A DNA stretch of 64,000 nucleotides from positions 744,001 to 808,000 of the forward strand of contig NZ_CP062973.1 of the NCBI RefSeq assembly GCF_017311165.1, in the 5' to 3' direction. A program made the position numbers and the translations under genes. Within the stretch, counting starts at the first letter, position 1; each line of letters begins with the position of its first letter. The notes beneath the pieces were generated by a model that was not told the origin of the DNA, ran no database searches, and worked only from the letters and a program-made list of their open reading frames with translations. The stretch comes from Psychroflexus sp. ALD_RP9 (GTDB lineage Bacteria; Bacteroidota; Bacteroidia; Flavobacteriales; Flavobacteriaceae). Positions 8,202-16,941 of this stretch are shown here, one piece after another.

Positions 8202-8615
8202 ATGGACAATTATCAAAAATTTAAAAACTTACTTGAGTATTTTGTTTCGCACCTTGAGTATTGTGTTAATAAAGATAAAAAAAATGATAGATATAAAAAA
8301 TACATTAAAAACATTAAACCGTTTTTAAAATCTGGACAAGGACACAAGGGACAAAAAATTCAAAAACAAATTGAAAGTTGGGACACTTATGATGATGAAA
8401 GAATATGTATTAATGTTAATCCAACTGGTTACAAAACAGTTGGATGCTATTTAAACTGGTTAGATACAGCCATAAATGTAAATGCTTTATGGGAAGATGA
8501 TTCTATTAAAAAACTAAAAATCGTAAAAGATTCATATCCACCAGCAAACGCAAAAGATATAAAAACTGAAAGTTTAGAAAGTTTAAGCTTATTTGATGGT
8601 AAACACGCAAATTAG
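8202..8615 (+). CDS. Putative N-terminal DNA-binding module of the McrB-like protein, split off by an in-frame TAG
   Basis: 137 residues, cytoplasmic, starting NYQKFKNLLEYFV with SGQGHKGQKIQKQ and a mixed alpha/beta centre (CINVNPTGYK, VGCYLNWLDT). The frame continues open past the TAG at 8613-8615 straight into the McrB-like ORF. The latter has no ATG before its Walker A motif. I infer that these are two parts of one ancestral gene of about 552 residues, since McrB proteins carry a variable N-terminal DNA-recognition domain. It could instead be a genuine separate subunit. Starts 10 nt after hsdS. Confidence 0.6.
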   Translation: MDNYQKFKNLLEYFVSHLEYCVNKDKKNDRYKKYIKNIKPFLKSGQGHKGQKIQKQIESWDTYDDERICINVNPTGYKTVGCYLNWLDTAINVNALWEDDSIKKLKIVKDSYPPANAKDIKTESLESLSLFDGKHAN

Positions 8616-8690
8616 AAACTCAAATTTTTTTTTAATGAATTTTACGGTTTAAAGATTAACTGGAACAAAAAAACTGAAAAACAAAAAAAC

Positions 8691-9857
8691 TTGGAAATAA
8701 TAAAACCATACATTGACTTGCTTGATAATTCAAAAAACATAATACTAACTGGTGCTCCAGGAACTGGCAAAACCTATCTAGCAAAGCAAATTGCTAAACA
8801 AATGATTGGAATTGAAAATGATGAAGAGCTTGAAAAAAGTAAACATTTCGATTTTGTTCAATTTCATCCTTCTTATGATTATACAGATTTTGTAGAAGGC
8901 TTACGACCTACAAAACCTGATGAAAATGGAAATATAGGTTTCGAAATTAAAAATGGAATTTTTAAGGCTTTTTGTGAAAAAGCTATCGAAACCAAAACAG
9001 AAATAAAGACAGATAATTTTGATGAGTCTTGGTTAGGTCTTCTAAATGAAGTAAGAAAAAATATATCAGAAAATAAACTTACTAAAATTGGTAATTGGGA
9101 ATATAGCTTATCAAGTGTAAACTCTTTAAAATACGTTTCTGAGACTTCACCATCAAAGTATTCCTTTACCATAAACAAACAAAATGTACTAGATACCTAT
9201 CAAGGTAAATTAGCGAGACCTTCTGGTGCATTTAAAAAAGATATGGAAGACGTTGTAGATTATATGAAAGATAAACATAATTTAATTGATTATAAAAAAA
9301 CGAAGATAAATAAGAGTAACTCAAATAATAATTATGTTTTTATAATAGATGAAATTAATAGGGGCGAAATATCAAAAATATTTGGAGAATTATTTTTTGC
9401 AATAGATCCAAGTTATCGTGGTAAGAAAGGTGCTGTAAAAACACAATACTCAAATCTTCATGAAAACGAAAATGAAGTGTTTTATATACCTGAAAACGTA
9501 TTCATTATAGGCACAATGAATGATATTGATAGAAGTGTAGAAAGTTTTGATTTTGCCATGCGAAGACGATTTACTTGGTTGGAGATTACTGCTGAGCAAA
9601 GTGCTATTAATATGAATCTTTCAGCCGAATTGAAAAACAAAATACAAAGCTTAAATAATCAAATATCAAAAACTGATGGACTCAACTCTTCATATCATAT
9701 CGGAGCAGCTTATTTTCTAAATGCTGAAGGTATCCCTAGAGAAGACTATGATAAAATTTGGGAGTTAAGAATTGAACCATTAATAAAAGAGTATTTACGT
9801 GGCATCCCTGAAAATGAAGATAAAATTGACAAGCTTAAAATAGCTTATAATTCATGA
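8691..9857 (+). CDS. mcrB: McrB-like AAA+ GTPase subunit of a type IV restriction system
   Basis: 388 residues from a TTG start at 8691; no ATG exists in frame between the upstream TAG and Walker A. Motifs: Walker A GAPGTGKT (21-28), Walker B FIIDEINRGE (D220, E221), and the McrB signature TMNDIDRS (N277-S282) followed by FAMRRRF as sensor/arginine-finger region. McrB hexamers hydrolyse GTP and drive the McrC nuclease on modified DNA. The stop overlaps the mcrC start by 4 nt (ATGA). The E. coli homologue also makes a short form lacking the DNA-binding domain, so this ORF may act as such a form. Confidence 0.85.
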   Translation: MEIIKPYIDLLDNSKNIILTGAPGTGKTYLAKQIAKQMIGIENDEELEKSKHFDFVQFHPSYDYTDFVEGLRPTKPDENGNIGFEIKNGIFKAFCEKAIETKTEIKTDNFDESWLGLLNEVRKNISENKLTKIGNWEYSLSSVNSLKYVSETSPSKYSFTINKQNVLDTYQGKLARPSGAFKKDMEDVVDYMKDKHNLIDYKKTKINKSNSNNNYVFIIDEINRGEISKIFGELFFAIDPSYRGKKGAVKTQYSNLHENENEVFYIPENVFIIGTMNDIDRSVESFDFAMRRRFTWLEITAEQSAINMNLSAELKNKIQSLNNQISKTDGLNSSYHIGAAYFLNAEGIPREDYDKIWELRIEPLIKEYLRGIPENEDKIDKLKIAYNS

Positions 9858-11176
9858 TGAGAACAACAGATAATAATGGTGGTAAGAGTTTAGTTGATTT
9901 CGATGATTATACTCTAAGTGATTTGAATGGTATTGCAAATCGAAATCTAAATGATTTACAAAAAGAAAATCCTGACTTATTGGTTTTTCCGAGTAAACTT
10001 GGAGAATATAATGATGACGTTGAAAAATCTCATATTTTTTCTCTAAATGGAGATAAGTTAACAACATTTAATTTAATGGGATTTATAGGCAGAAATTCTA
10101 CACAACTTACCATTTCTTCTCGTTTTGCAAAAGATGACCACAATGATTATTTTTTGCATTATATGTTACAAAAAGTGTTCTCGATTAACATTTTAAATTT
10201 CGACCAAACTCCTGATAATGAGAATATTTGGGACTTTTTACTCTACCTTTTTCCTTTTTATTTAAAAAAAGCTTATTCGCAAGGTATATATAAATCTTAC
10301 ATGCGAAAGAATTATAACGATGCAAACGTAAAAGGGACAATAGAAGTCAAAAGACATATCAAAAGAAATATTCCATTCATGGGTAAGGTAGCCTACTCTA
10401 ATAGAGAACACAGTTATGATAATAACATAACCCAACTTATTAGACATACAATTGAGTATATTAAAGCTCACCCCTATGGAAATGGTGTCTTAAATACAGA
10501 TAAAACTACACGCGAAATTGTCAACAAATTTATTTTTGTAACTCAAAAAAATTATAATAAAAATTATCGTCTAAAAGTAATATCATCTAATTTACAATCT
10601 ATTTCCCATCCCTATTATACAGAATATAGAATATTGCAAAAGATATGTTTAAAAATCTTAAGACATGAAAAAATAACCTTTGGAAATGAAAAAGATAAGG
10701 TATACGGTTTGCTGTTTGATGGAGCATGGCTTTGGGAAGAGTATTTAAATACTATTTTAAGCAAATATGGATTTAAGCACCCATCTAATAAAACATCTAG
10801 CGGTGCAATATATTTATTTTCAAAACCAAAACGATATAAACGTTATCCTGACTTTTGGAAAAATGATATTATTCTTGATGCTAAGTATAAAAGGATGATA
10901 GAACCTTTGGACAGAAATGATATGAATCAAATAATTTCGTATATGTACGTTAAAAAGGCTCAAATTGGTGGATTTATTCACCCAATAAAAAACATGCAAA
11001 ATTTGGAATGTACTGATATTGGAATATTAGAAGGATATGGCGGGTGTGTTAAAGTTTGGTCTCTACCAATACCACAAAAGGCTAAAAAATTTGAAAATTT
11101 TATTTCTCACATGAAAGATAATGAAAGTGAATTTGTGAAAAATTTAAATGAGTTAGAAGTCGATATTTTGAATTAG
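9854..11176 (+). CDS. mcrC: McrC-like endonuclease subunit of a type IV restriction system
   Basis: 440 residues. The N-terminal half is a McrB-interaction region (LNLMGFIGRN-like segment near 75-85). The C-terminal half has a PD-(D/E)xK nuclease core: YPDFW with D333, then ILDAKYKRM with D342 and K344. That motif set is the PF10117 McrBC 5-methylcytosine restriction pattern. McrC cuts DNA only together with the GTP-driven McrB ring. It is translationally coupled to mcrB by the ATGA overlap. The next cluster genes are on the opposite strand, so this ends the left-hand operon. Confidence 0.85.
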   Translation: MMRTTDNNGGKSLVDFDDYTLSDLNGIANRNLNDLQKENPDLLVFPSKLGEYNDDVEKSHIFSLNGDKLTTFNLMGFIGRNSTQLTISSRFAKDDHNDYFLHYMLQKVFSINILNFDQTPDNENIWDFLLYLFPFYLKKAYSQGIYKSYMRKNYNDANVKGTIEVKRHIKRNIPFMGKVAYSNREHSYDNNITQLIRHTIEYIKAHPYGNGVLNTDKTTREIVNKFIFVTQKNYNKNYRLKVISSNLQSISHPYYTEYRILQKICLKILRHEKITFGNEKDKVYGLLFDGAWLWEEYLNTILSKYGFKHPSNKTSSGAIYLFSKPKRYKRYPDFWKNDIILDAKYKRMIEPLDRNDMNQIISYMYVKKAQIGGFIHPIKNMQNLECTDIGILEGYGGCVKVWSLPIPQKAKKFENFISHMKDNESEFVKNLNELEVDILN

Positions 11177-11308
11177 AAAAACGTAATAACAGACATCAGA
11201 AAATATTCATAACTTGGGTAATGAGCAACATAAAAAACCTATCACCCATTCTATCGGACAAAAGGTAATTATTTAGCTGTAAAATGGGTTATAGAGAAAT
11301 ATAGCGAA

Positions 11309-11761
11309 TTATTCATTTTTTTGCTTCTCCAAATCAAAGCGTATATCTTCTTTTATCAGTTCTGCAACGTTAATTGTTGGTAATAAAAACTCATTAAATA
11401 CAGTATTCTCTGTTTTTGCATGCAATACGCCACGTAATGTTCCAACGGTGATCATGGCTATGTGAGCAACAAAGCCTTTTGGTATACACAGTTCTGTTTT
11501 TTCTTTAGATAAAAAATCATCCCAAGCTTTTTTTGTTATTTGAAAAATACAACTTATTTCTAAGACTAAAAATGGAGATTTAGCTTGTAAAAAGCTTGTT
11601 GAAAATGAGATAGAGATATACTTATTGTCTTGATCAACTCCAAACTTAAAGCCTACATTAACGTCCACTTCTTCATTTTTAGAAAAAGCAGATTCAATGA
11701 TTGCAAATTGGTCTGTAGTAATCTTTTTTAAAGAAAACCCTATACTTTGGTTTTTAGACAT
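11309..11761 (-). CDS. SecB-like chaperone of a toxin-antitoxin-chaperone (TAC) module
   Basis: 150 residues, no signal peptide. An N-terminal beta-rich part (about 1-75, alternating hydrophobic strands such as KYISISFSTSF and LVLEISCIF) precedes a helix with HIAMITVGTLRG (100-111) and LPTINVAELI (127-136). The latter corresponds in position to the SecB segment LAPVNFDALF. SecB-like chaperones in TAC systems (Rv1957, CmdC) fold and protect the antitoxin. The start codon overlaps the antitoxin stop by 1 nt (TAATG), implying translational coupling. The assignment rests on fold pattern and gene order; no search was possible. Confidence 0.65.
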   Translation of the reverse strand: MSKNQSIGFSLKKITTDQFAIIESAFSKNEEVDVNVGFKFGVDQDNKYISISFSTSFLQAKSPFLVLEISCIFQITKKAWDDFLSKEKTELCIPKGFVAHIAMITVGTLRGVLHAKTENTVFNEFLLPTINVAELIKEDIRFDLEKQKNE

Positions 11762-12237
11762 TACGCAACAGGTTTTAAATGATTATCGTGCTCATCAGAT
11801 TCAAAAATACTAGATATGAGTGACTCATAACTTAGTGTATTGCTTTCTTGGTAAACATCAGTTGTAGACTTCACCATTGTTTTGGTAGTTTGAGTATCTA
11901 ATTTAAAACTAGTTTCAAAATTTGGAACTTTTATTAAACTAATATTTAGTATTGCTTCTAATTTAGTGATAGTCTCTAATTGTAGATTTTCAGTTCCTTT
12001 CAATAATTTGTTTATATACTGTGGTGAACATTCCATTGCAGAAGCAAGCTCTTTTTGAGTTTTAGGAAACTTATCAGCTATCTTATTAGCTTTAACCTGT
12101 GACATTATTTTAACTGCAATAGCAAAAGAAATATCTAACCAAGCTTCGTTTTTTTCACGATTTTTAGCACTTTCAATCCAAGATTTATCTTGTATTGAAT
12201 TTGTCTTTAATCTGTTTTTTATATTCTCGATACTCAT
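11761..12237 (-). CDS. HTH (XRE/HigA-like) antitoxin with C-terminal extension
   Basis: 158 residues. A helical N-terminus (1-55) leads to a Cro/C1-type helix-turn-helix at about 58-97 (TQKELASAMECSPQYINKLLKG...LETITKLEAIL). A roughly 60-residue, Thr/Ser-rich extension follows (99-158, with LSYESLISSIF). In TAC modules such an extension is the chaperone-addiction sequence bound by the SecB-like partner. It lies 8 nt after the toxin gene and overlaps the SecB-like gene by 1 nt. It is expected to repress the module promoter; an inverted repeat sits just upstream of the toxin start. Confidence 0.75.
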   Translation of the reverse strand: MSIENIKNRLKTNSIQDKSWIESAKNREKNEAWLDISFAIAVKIMSQVKANKIADKFPKTQKELASAMECSPQYINKLLKGTENLQLETITKLEAILNISLIKVPNFETSFKLDTQTTKTMVKSTTDVYQESNTLSYESLISSIFESDEHDNHLKPVA

Positions 12238-12245
12238 AGTTTCTT

Positions 12246-12794
12246 TTAAGTTAATTCTACAAAATCTAAATTATCTTCTTCATTTTCCATCAAATAATTT
12301 CTAGTAAATTCAAGTTTTTCGAGCTCTTTAAGAAGATGTATTCTGGTGTTCATTGTTTTTGTGAGTTTTATAGCTCCACCACAAACCACAAAGAAATTTA
12401 CATCTATTCTTATAGCATAAATTCTTAACCAACTTTTTCTTGACAAACCTTTTGCTTTATCTTTTTCAAATTTTTCTATTTTCCCTACAGATAAAGGTTC
12501 AAAAAAAGTAGATAAGGTTTCATCAGGATCAACTTTTCCATATTCTGCAAGTTGCTTTATTTTCTTTTCAAGTGATTTTGCTTCTTTTCTTGTTCTAATT
12601 ATGGCTTCTTCAATGGTTATATCACTCCAAAAACCACTTTTTAAGTCCTTTTCGTGTTCTTCAAAAAACTCTCGAAGATACATTGGATTATTCCATAAGT
12701 CAAAATACTTTTCAAATTCATGCAAAGATTCATCATCATATTGTACTGAGTACAGGCTGTCTGTAATTACTGCAAATGTATCAATTATTTTCAT
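12246..12794 (-). CDS. Putative HigB/RelE-superfamily toxin of the TAC module
   Basis: 182 residues. The C-terminal half has the RelE/HigB-like pattern: KFEKDKAKG, SWLRIYAIRI (121-130), GGAIKLTKTM (139-148), then an amphipathic helix HLLKELEKLE. The N-terminal about 90 residues form an unusual extension. HigB-type toxins cleave mRNA on the ribosome. It is the first gene of a minus-strand operon toxin-antitoxin-chaperone, the same order as HigB1-HigA1-Rv1957 of Mycobacterium tuberculosis. The toxin class is inferred; the gene order and the coupled neighbours are the main support. Confidence 0.65.
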   Translation of the reverse strand: MKIIDTFAVITDSLYSVQYDDESLHEFEKYFDLWNNPMYLREFFEEHEKDLKSGFWSDITIEEAIIRTRKEAKSLEKKIKQLAEYGKVDPDETLSTFFEPLSVGKIEKFEKDKAKGLSRKSWLRIYAIRIDVNFFVVCGGAIKLTKTMNTRIHLLKELEKLEFTRNYLMENEEDNLDFVELT

Positions 12795-12798
12795 TAAA

Positions 12799-12840
12799 TC
12801 AACCTGTAGGTTTATTTTTATATTTTAATTATAATTAAAA
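12799..12840 (-). promoter_or_regulatory. Candidate operator/promoter of the TAC module
   Basis: Immediately upstream of the toxin ATG lies AACCTGTAGGTT (12801-12812), part of a 20-bp imperfect palindrome with one arm mismatch. Next to it is the perfect 18-bp palindrome TTTTAATTATAATTAAAA (12823-12840). Both are placed where an autoregulating antitoxin would bind. The same 193-nt gap must also hold the hsdR promoter. Confidence 0.5.
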
Positions 12841-12987
12841 GTCTAAAATTCACATTTAGTATTAACAACAAATTCTATCTCATGAGCCAAATATACGAAG
12901 AAGGCTCAGAAATAAATAAGAAGTTTCTTTTTACTATTTTTGAATGAAAGATAAAATCTACTTCATCAAACAGACTAATAAATAAAC

Positions 12988-15900
12988 ATGCAAAACCCAT
13001 CATTTCAAGAAGACCATAGCTCGCAAATTCCAGCTTTGCAATTGCTGATTAATATGGGCTATAACTATCTTAACCCACACCAGGCCTTAGAAGCAAGGGG
13101 AAACAAAACCGCAAACGTATTGTTGGAAGATGTGCTTAAAAAACAGCTTAAACATATTAATTCTGCAAAGCTTTCTAGCCATGAAGCTGTACCATTTACT
13201 GATGGAAATATTGAGCAAGCGGTTTTGGCTTTAAAGAATGTGGCTTTAGTGGATGGTTATCAAGCAACCGCACAAAAAATATATGAATTGCTTACATTGG
13301 GTTTTTCGGTAGAACAAAATGTTGGGGGAAACATTAAAACTTTTGACATCAATTTTATCGACTGGAAGAACATAAACAACAATGTATTTCATGTTACCGA
13401 AGAATTTTCTGTATTGCGCACAGGTTTAAATGAACACCAACGCCCAGACATTATTTTATTTGTCAATGGCATTCCTATGGTGGTCATTGAATGTAAACGT
13501 CCCGATAAAAAAGATGCGCTTAGTGAAGCTATTTCACAAAATTTACGCAATCAAAAACAAGATGGAATAAGGCAATTGTACATGTATGCGCAATTGGTCA
13601 TGGCAATTAGTGGAAATGAAGGAAGTTATGCAACAACAGGAACGCCTGAGAAATTTTGGGCAAAATGGGAAGAGAAATTTAATAGTAAGCAAAAAGAAGA
13701 AAAGCATAAAAGTGATTTATTCACCTTAAAAAATCAAAAGCTATCCGATGAAAACAAAAAAGCTTTATTCGCTGATCGCTACTACTACGTAAGAAAATTC
13801 TTTGATGAATTAGAGCTAGAAGAAGTACAACCCACAATTCAAGATGAATATCTATATAATTTATGTCGTCCTGAACGTTTGCTCAATTTGAGTTTTAATT
13901 TTGTTTTATTTGATAATGGCAGTAAAAAAATAGCTCGTTATCAGCAATTTTTCGCGATCAAAAAAGCCATAAAACAAATCTCTAAACCAACAACTTCTCA
14001 AAATCAGCAACGACTAGGCGGTGTAGTTTGGCATACACAAGGAAGTGGAAAATCCTTAACAATGGTCATGTTGGCGCAAGCCATCGCCATGCAACCAAGC
14101 ATTAAAAATCCTAGAATTGTTTTGGTAACCGATAGAACTGACTTAGATAGGCAAATTACAAGCACTTTTGAAAAATGTGGTATGCCAGTAAAGAATGCTA
14201 AATCGGGTAAAGAATTAGGTAACTTGCTCAAAAAAGAAACTGATGCAGTAATTACAACTATTATCAACAAATTTGAAACAGCAGTTAAGAAAATTAATCC
14301 ACCTTTAGAGAGCAATAATATATTTGTACTGGTAGATGAAGGTCACCGAACTCAACATGGTACGTTTAACATAGAAATGCAAAAAGCAATACCCAATGCC
14401 TGTTTCATTGCTTTTACAGGCACTCCGTTATTTAAAAAAGACAAAAACACCTTGGGGAAATTTGGTACATTAATCGACACCTACACTGTTGACCAAGCCG
14501 TAAAAGACAAAGCGGTTGTTCCATTATTATATGAAGGCAGACATGTAATGCAAGATGTCAATGCTTCACCATTAGATAACTTTTTCAACATGGTCTCTGA
14601 ATCACTTTCAGATTATGAAAAAGCAGATTTAAAAAAGAAATTTAGCAGGGCAGATCAAATCAATATTGCAGATCAAAAAATTTATGCCATTGCATGGGAC
14701 ATATCTAAGCATTATAAAGCCAATTTTCAAGGAACGGGATTTAAAGGTCAATTGGTTTGTCAAAATAAGCTATCAGCAGTTCGCTATAAAAAATATTTAG
14801 ACGAGATAGGAATTGTAAGTTCTGAATTAGTGATTTCTCCACCGGATGAAAGAGAAGGCGAAGAAACAGCTTATGGGAAAAATCAAGAAGAAGTAAAGCA
14901 ATTTTGGCATAAAATGAAAGACCAACATGGCAATGCTAAATCTTATCAAGAAAATATAGTTTCGGCTTTTAAACATAGCGAAGAACCTGAAATTATTATT
15001 GTGGTAGATAAATTACTTACAGGCTTTGATGCACCTAATAACACCGTTTTATATTTAACAAGAAAATTGGTTGGGCATACGCTTTTACAGGCAATAGCAA
15101 GAGTTAATCGAGTAGCCAAAGACAAAAACTACGGCTATATTATAGATTATTATGGCGTAATTGAAGAATTAGACAATGCATTAGAAACCTATTCGAATTT
15201 TGAAGAGTTTGATGAAGAAGATTTATCGGGTACATTGACCAACATCAATAAAGAAATTGAAAAGTTACCCCAAGCCCACAGCGATTTAAAGCAGATTTTT
15301 AAAAGCATTAAAAACAAAAAAGACTTAGAAGCTTATCAATCATATTTACGAGATGAAGCTATCCGTGTTAAGTTTTATGAAGCCTTATCATCTTATGCTA
15401 GATTATTGAAATTAGCCTTATCATCCATAGATTTTCATAAAAAAACAGAAGATCAACTCGTACAGAAGTATAAAAGTGATTTGAAGTTTTTTGTAAAGTT
15501 GAAAAATGCAGTTTCAGGTCGTTATTCAGATAAAATCGATTATCGAAAATATGAAGGCCAAATTCAAAAGTTAATAGACACCCATATTCCAGCTGATGAA
15601 ATTATTCAAATGAATGAGCTAGTAAATATTTTTGACAAAGAAGCCTTTGAAGCCGAAGTTGAAAAAACAACTGGAGAAGTTGCTAAAGCCGATAAGATTG
15701 CTTCACGAACAGAAAAACACATCACCGAGAAAATGGACGAAGATCCTGCCTTTTATAAGCGTTTTTCACAACTCATAAAAGAAACGATAGACGACTATCT
15801 ACAAAAAAGGATAAACGATAAAGAATACCTTGAAAGAATGAAAACCTACATGCAAAAGGTATTATCGCATGAAGATTCTGAATTACCTGAAAAATTGAAA

Positions 15901-16203
15901 TCTAAACCAGTTGCAGCAGCTTTTTATGGCGTAGCTAAAGAAGAATTTAAGGAGCTAATTAATGATGAAGTCACGCTGACTTCTATTTCAGAAGATTTAG
16001 CATTACAGTCTGATGAAATTATATTGCAATTGAAAAAAGTAGATTGGGAAAAAAGCGTGGATATTCCTAAGAAAATGGTTTTTCAAATTGGCGACTATAT
16101 CATCGATGAAGTTCGAGATAAGTATGACTTAAAATTAGGCTTTGAACAAATTGATTCAATAGCAGAACGAATAGTAGAAATTGCTAAAAGAAGATACACC
16201 TAA
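12988..16203 (+). CDS. hsdR: Type I restriction endonuclease subunit HsdR
   Basis: 1071 residues. The N-terminal PD-(D/E)xK nuclease is RPDIILF (D154) with IECKRP (E168, K170). The superfamily 2 translocase motor has Walker A GSGKS (352-356), DEGH box (450-453), AFTGTP, and a C-terminal helicase lobe with LTGFDAPNN and QAIARVNR. A long helical C-terminal region for complex assembly follows. HsdR translocates and cuts DNA lacking HsdM/HsdS methylation. It is separated from hsdM-hsdS by mcrBC and the TAC module, so it needs its own promoter at 12795-12987. Its stop overlaps the next start by 1 nt. Confidence 0.95.
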   Translation: MQNPSFQEDHSSQIPALQLLINMGYNYLNPHQALEARGNKTANVLLEDVLKKQLKHINSAKLSSHEAVPFTDGNIEQAVLALKNVALVDGYQATAQKIYELLTLGFSVEQNVGGNIKTFDINFIDWKNINNNVFHVTEEFSVLRTGLNEHQRPDIILFVNGIPMVVIECKRPDKKDALSEAISQNLRNQKQDGIRQLYMYAQLVMAISGNEGSYATTGTPEKFWAKWEEKFNSKQKEEKHKSDLFTLKNQKLSDENKKALFADRYYYVRKFFDELELEEVQPTIQDEYLYNLCRPERLLNLSFNFVLFDNGSKKIARYQQFFAIKKAIKQISKPTTSQNQQRLGGVVWHTQGSGKSLTMVMLAQAIAMQPSIKNPRIVLVTDRTDLDRQITSTFEKCGMPVKNAKSGKELGNLLKKETDAVITTIINKFETAVKKINPPLESNNIFVLVDEGHRTQHGTFNIEMQKAIPNACFIAFTGTPLFKKDKNTLGKFGTLIDTYTVDQAVKDKAVVPLLYEGRHVMQDVNASPLDNFFNMVSESLSDYEKADLKKKFSRADQINIADQKIYAIAWDISKHYKANFQGTGFKGQLVCQNKLSAVRYKKYLDEIGIVSSELVISPPDEREGEETAYGKNQEEVKQFWHKMKDQHGNAKSYQENIVSAFKHSEEPEIIIVVDKLLTGFDAPNNTVLYLTRKLVGHTLLQAIARVNRVAKDKNYGYIIDYYGVIEELDNALETYSNFEEFDEEDLSGTLTNINKEIEKLPQAHSDLKQIFKSIKNKKDLEAYQSYLRDEAIRVKFYEALSSYARLLKLALSSIDFHKKTEDQLVQKYKSDLKFFVKLKNAVSGRYSDKIDYRKYEGQIQKLIDTHIPADEIIQMNELVNIFDKEAFEAEVEKTTGEVAKADKIASRTEKHITEKMDEDPAFYKRFSQLIKETIDDYLQKRINDKEYLERMKTYMQKVLSHEDSELPEKLKSKPVAAAFYGVAKEEFKELINDEVTLTSISEDLALQSDEIILQLKKVDWEKSVDIPKKMVFQIGDYIIDEVRDKYDLKLGFEQIDSIAERIVEIAKRRYT

Positions 16204-16904
16204 TGAGAAAAGAAATTCAATTTGGTTCAGTAACCATCAATTATGAATTGGTATATGCTAAACGAAAAACACTTGGTATAACCGTGAAGCCTGATAAATC
16301 TGTTTTAGTAAAAGCCCCAGAAGATGCAGCTTTTGATAAAATTGAACATAAAATCAGGAAAAAAGCTCCCTGGATTTTACGTCAAAAACAATACTTTTTG
16401 TCTTTTGAACCCAGAATTACCAAACGAAAATATGTTACTGGTGAAAGTATATTATATTTAGGAAGACAATATCAATTAAGATTGATCAAGGCTGACTATA
16501 AAAAAGTAAAATACGAAGGACGATTTATTGAAGTTTACTCACCAGACCAAAGTCGTGAAGAAGTAAAATTACTTGTTTATCAATGGTATAGAAATAAGGC
16601 TGATAAATGGTTTTTTGAAATTGCATCTCCATGGATTGAAAAGTTTAAAAAATTTAATGTACAGCCTAATAAACTTGAGATCAAACAAATGAAATATCGT
16701 TGGGGTTCGTGTTCTGCAAAAGGAAGGATTTTACTAAACCCCGAACTGATTAAAGCCCCGAAAGCTTGCATTGAATATGTTATTGTTCATGAACTTTGTC
16801 ACCTAATTCATCATGATCATACCAAAGCCTTTTTTGAGCTTCAAACCAAAATGATGCCCGACTGGGAAAAATGGAAAAACAAGCTTGAAAATTTGTTAGC
16901 TTAA
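16203..16904 (+). CDS. YgjP/WLM-type zinc metallopeptidase (DUF45)
   Basis: 233 residues. HELCH at 196-200 (HExxH zinc motif) is followed by HHDHTKAFF, giving the third ligand region, and preceded by YRWGSCSAKGRI; together these define the YgjP/DUF45 family. The physiological substrate is unknown. The family very often follows hsdR in type I RM operons, and here the ATG overlaps the hsdR stop (TAATG), so coupled translation is likely. A function in turnover or regulation of the RM complex is inference. Confidence 0.88.
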   Translation: MRKEIQFGSVTINYELVYAKRKTLGITVKPDKSVLVKAPEDAAFDKIEHKIRKKAPWILRQKQYFLSFEPRITKRKYVTGESILYLGRQYQLRLIKADYKKVKYEGRFIEVYSPDQSREEVKLLVYQWYRNKADKWFFEIASPWIEKFKKFNVQPNKLEIKQMKYRWGSCSAKGRILLNPELIKAPKACIEYVIVHELCHLIHHDHTKAFFELQTKMMPDWEKWKNKLENLLA

Positions 16905-16941
16905 AATTCATATAACAGATTATTTAAATAATAAGAAGTTA

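Noticed and set aside
11177..11308. Short open stretches between mcrC and the SecB-like gene, for instance one encoding KGNYLAVKWVIEKYS, as remnants of a lost gene
   Set aside because: The stretch is short, has no start signal and matches no family I recognise; it may be chance.
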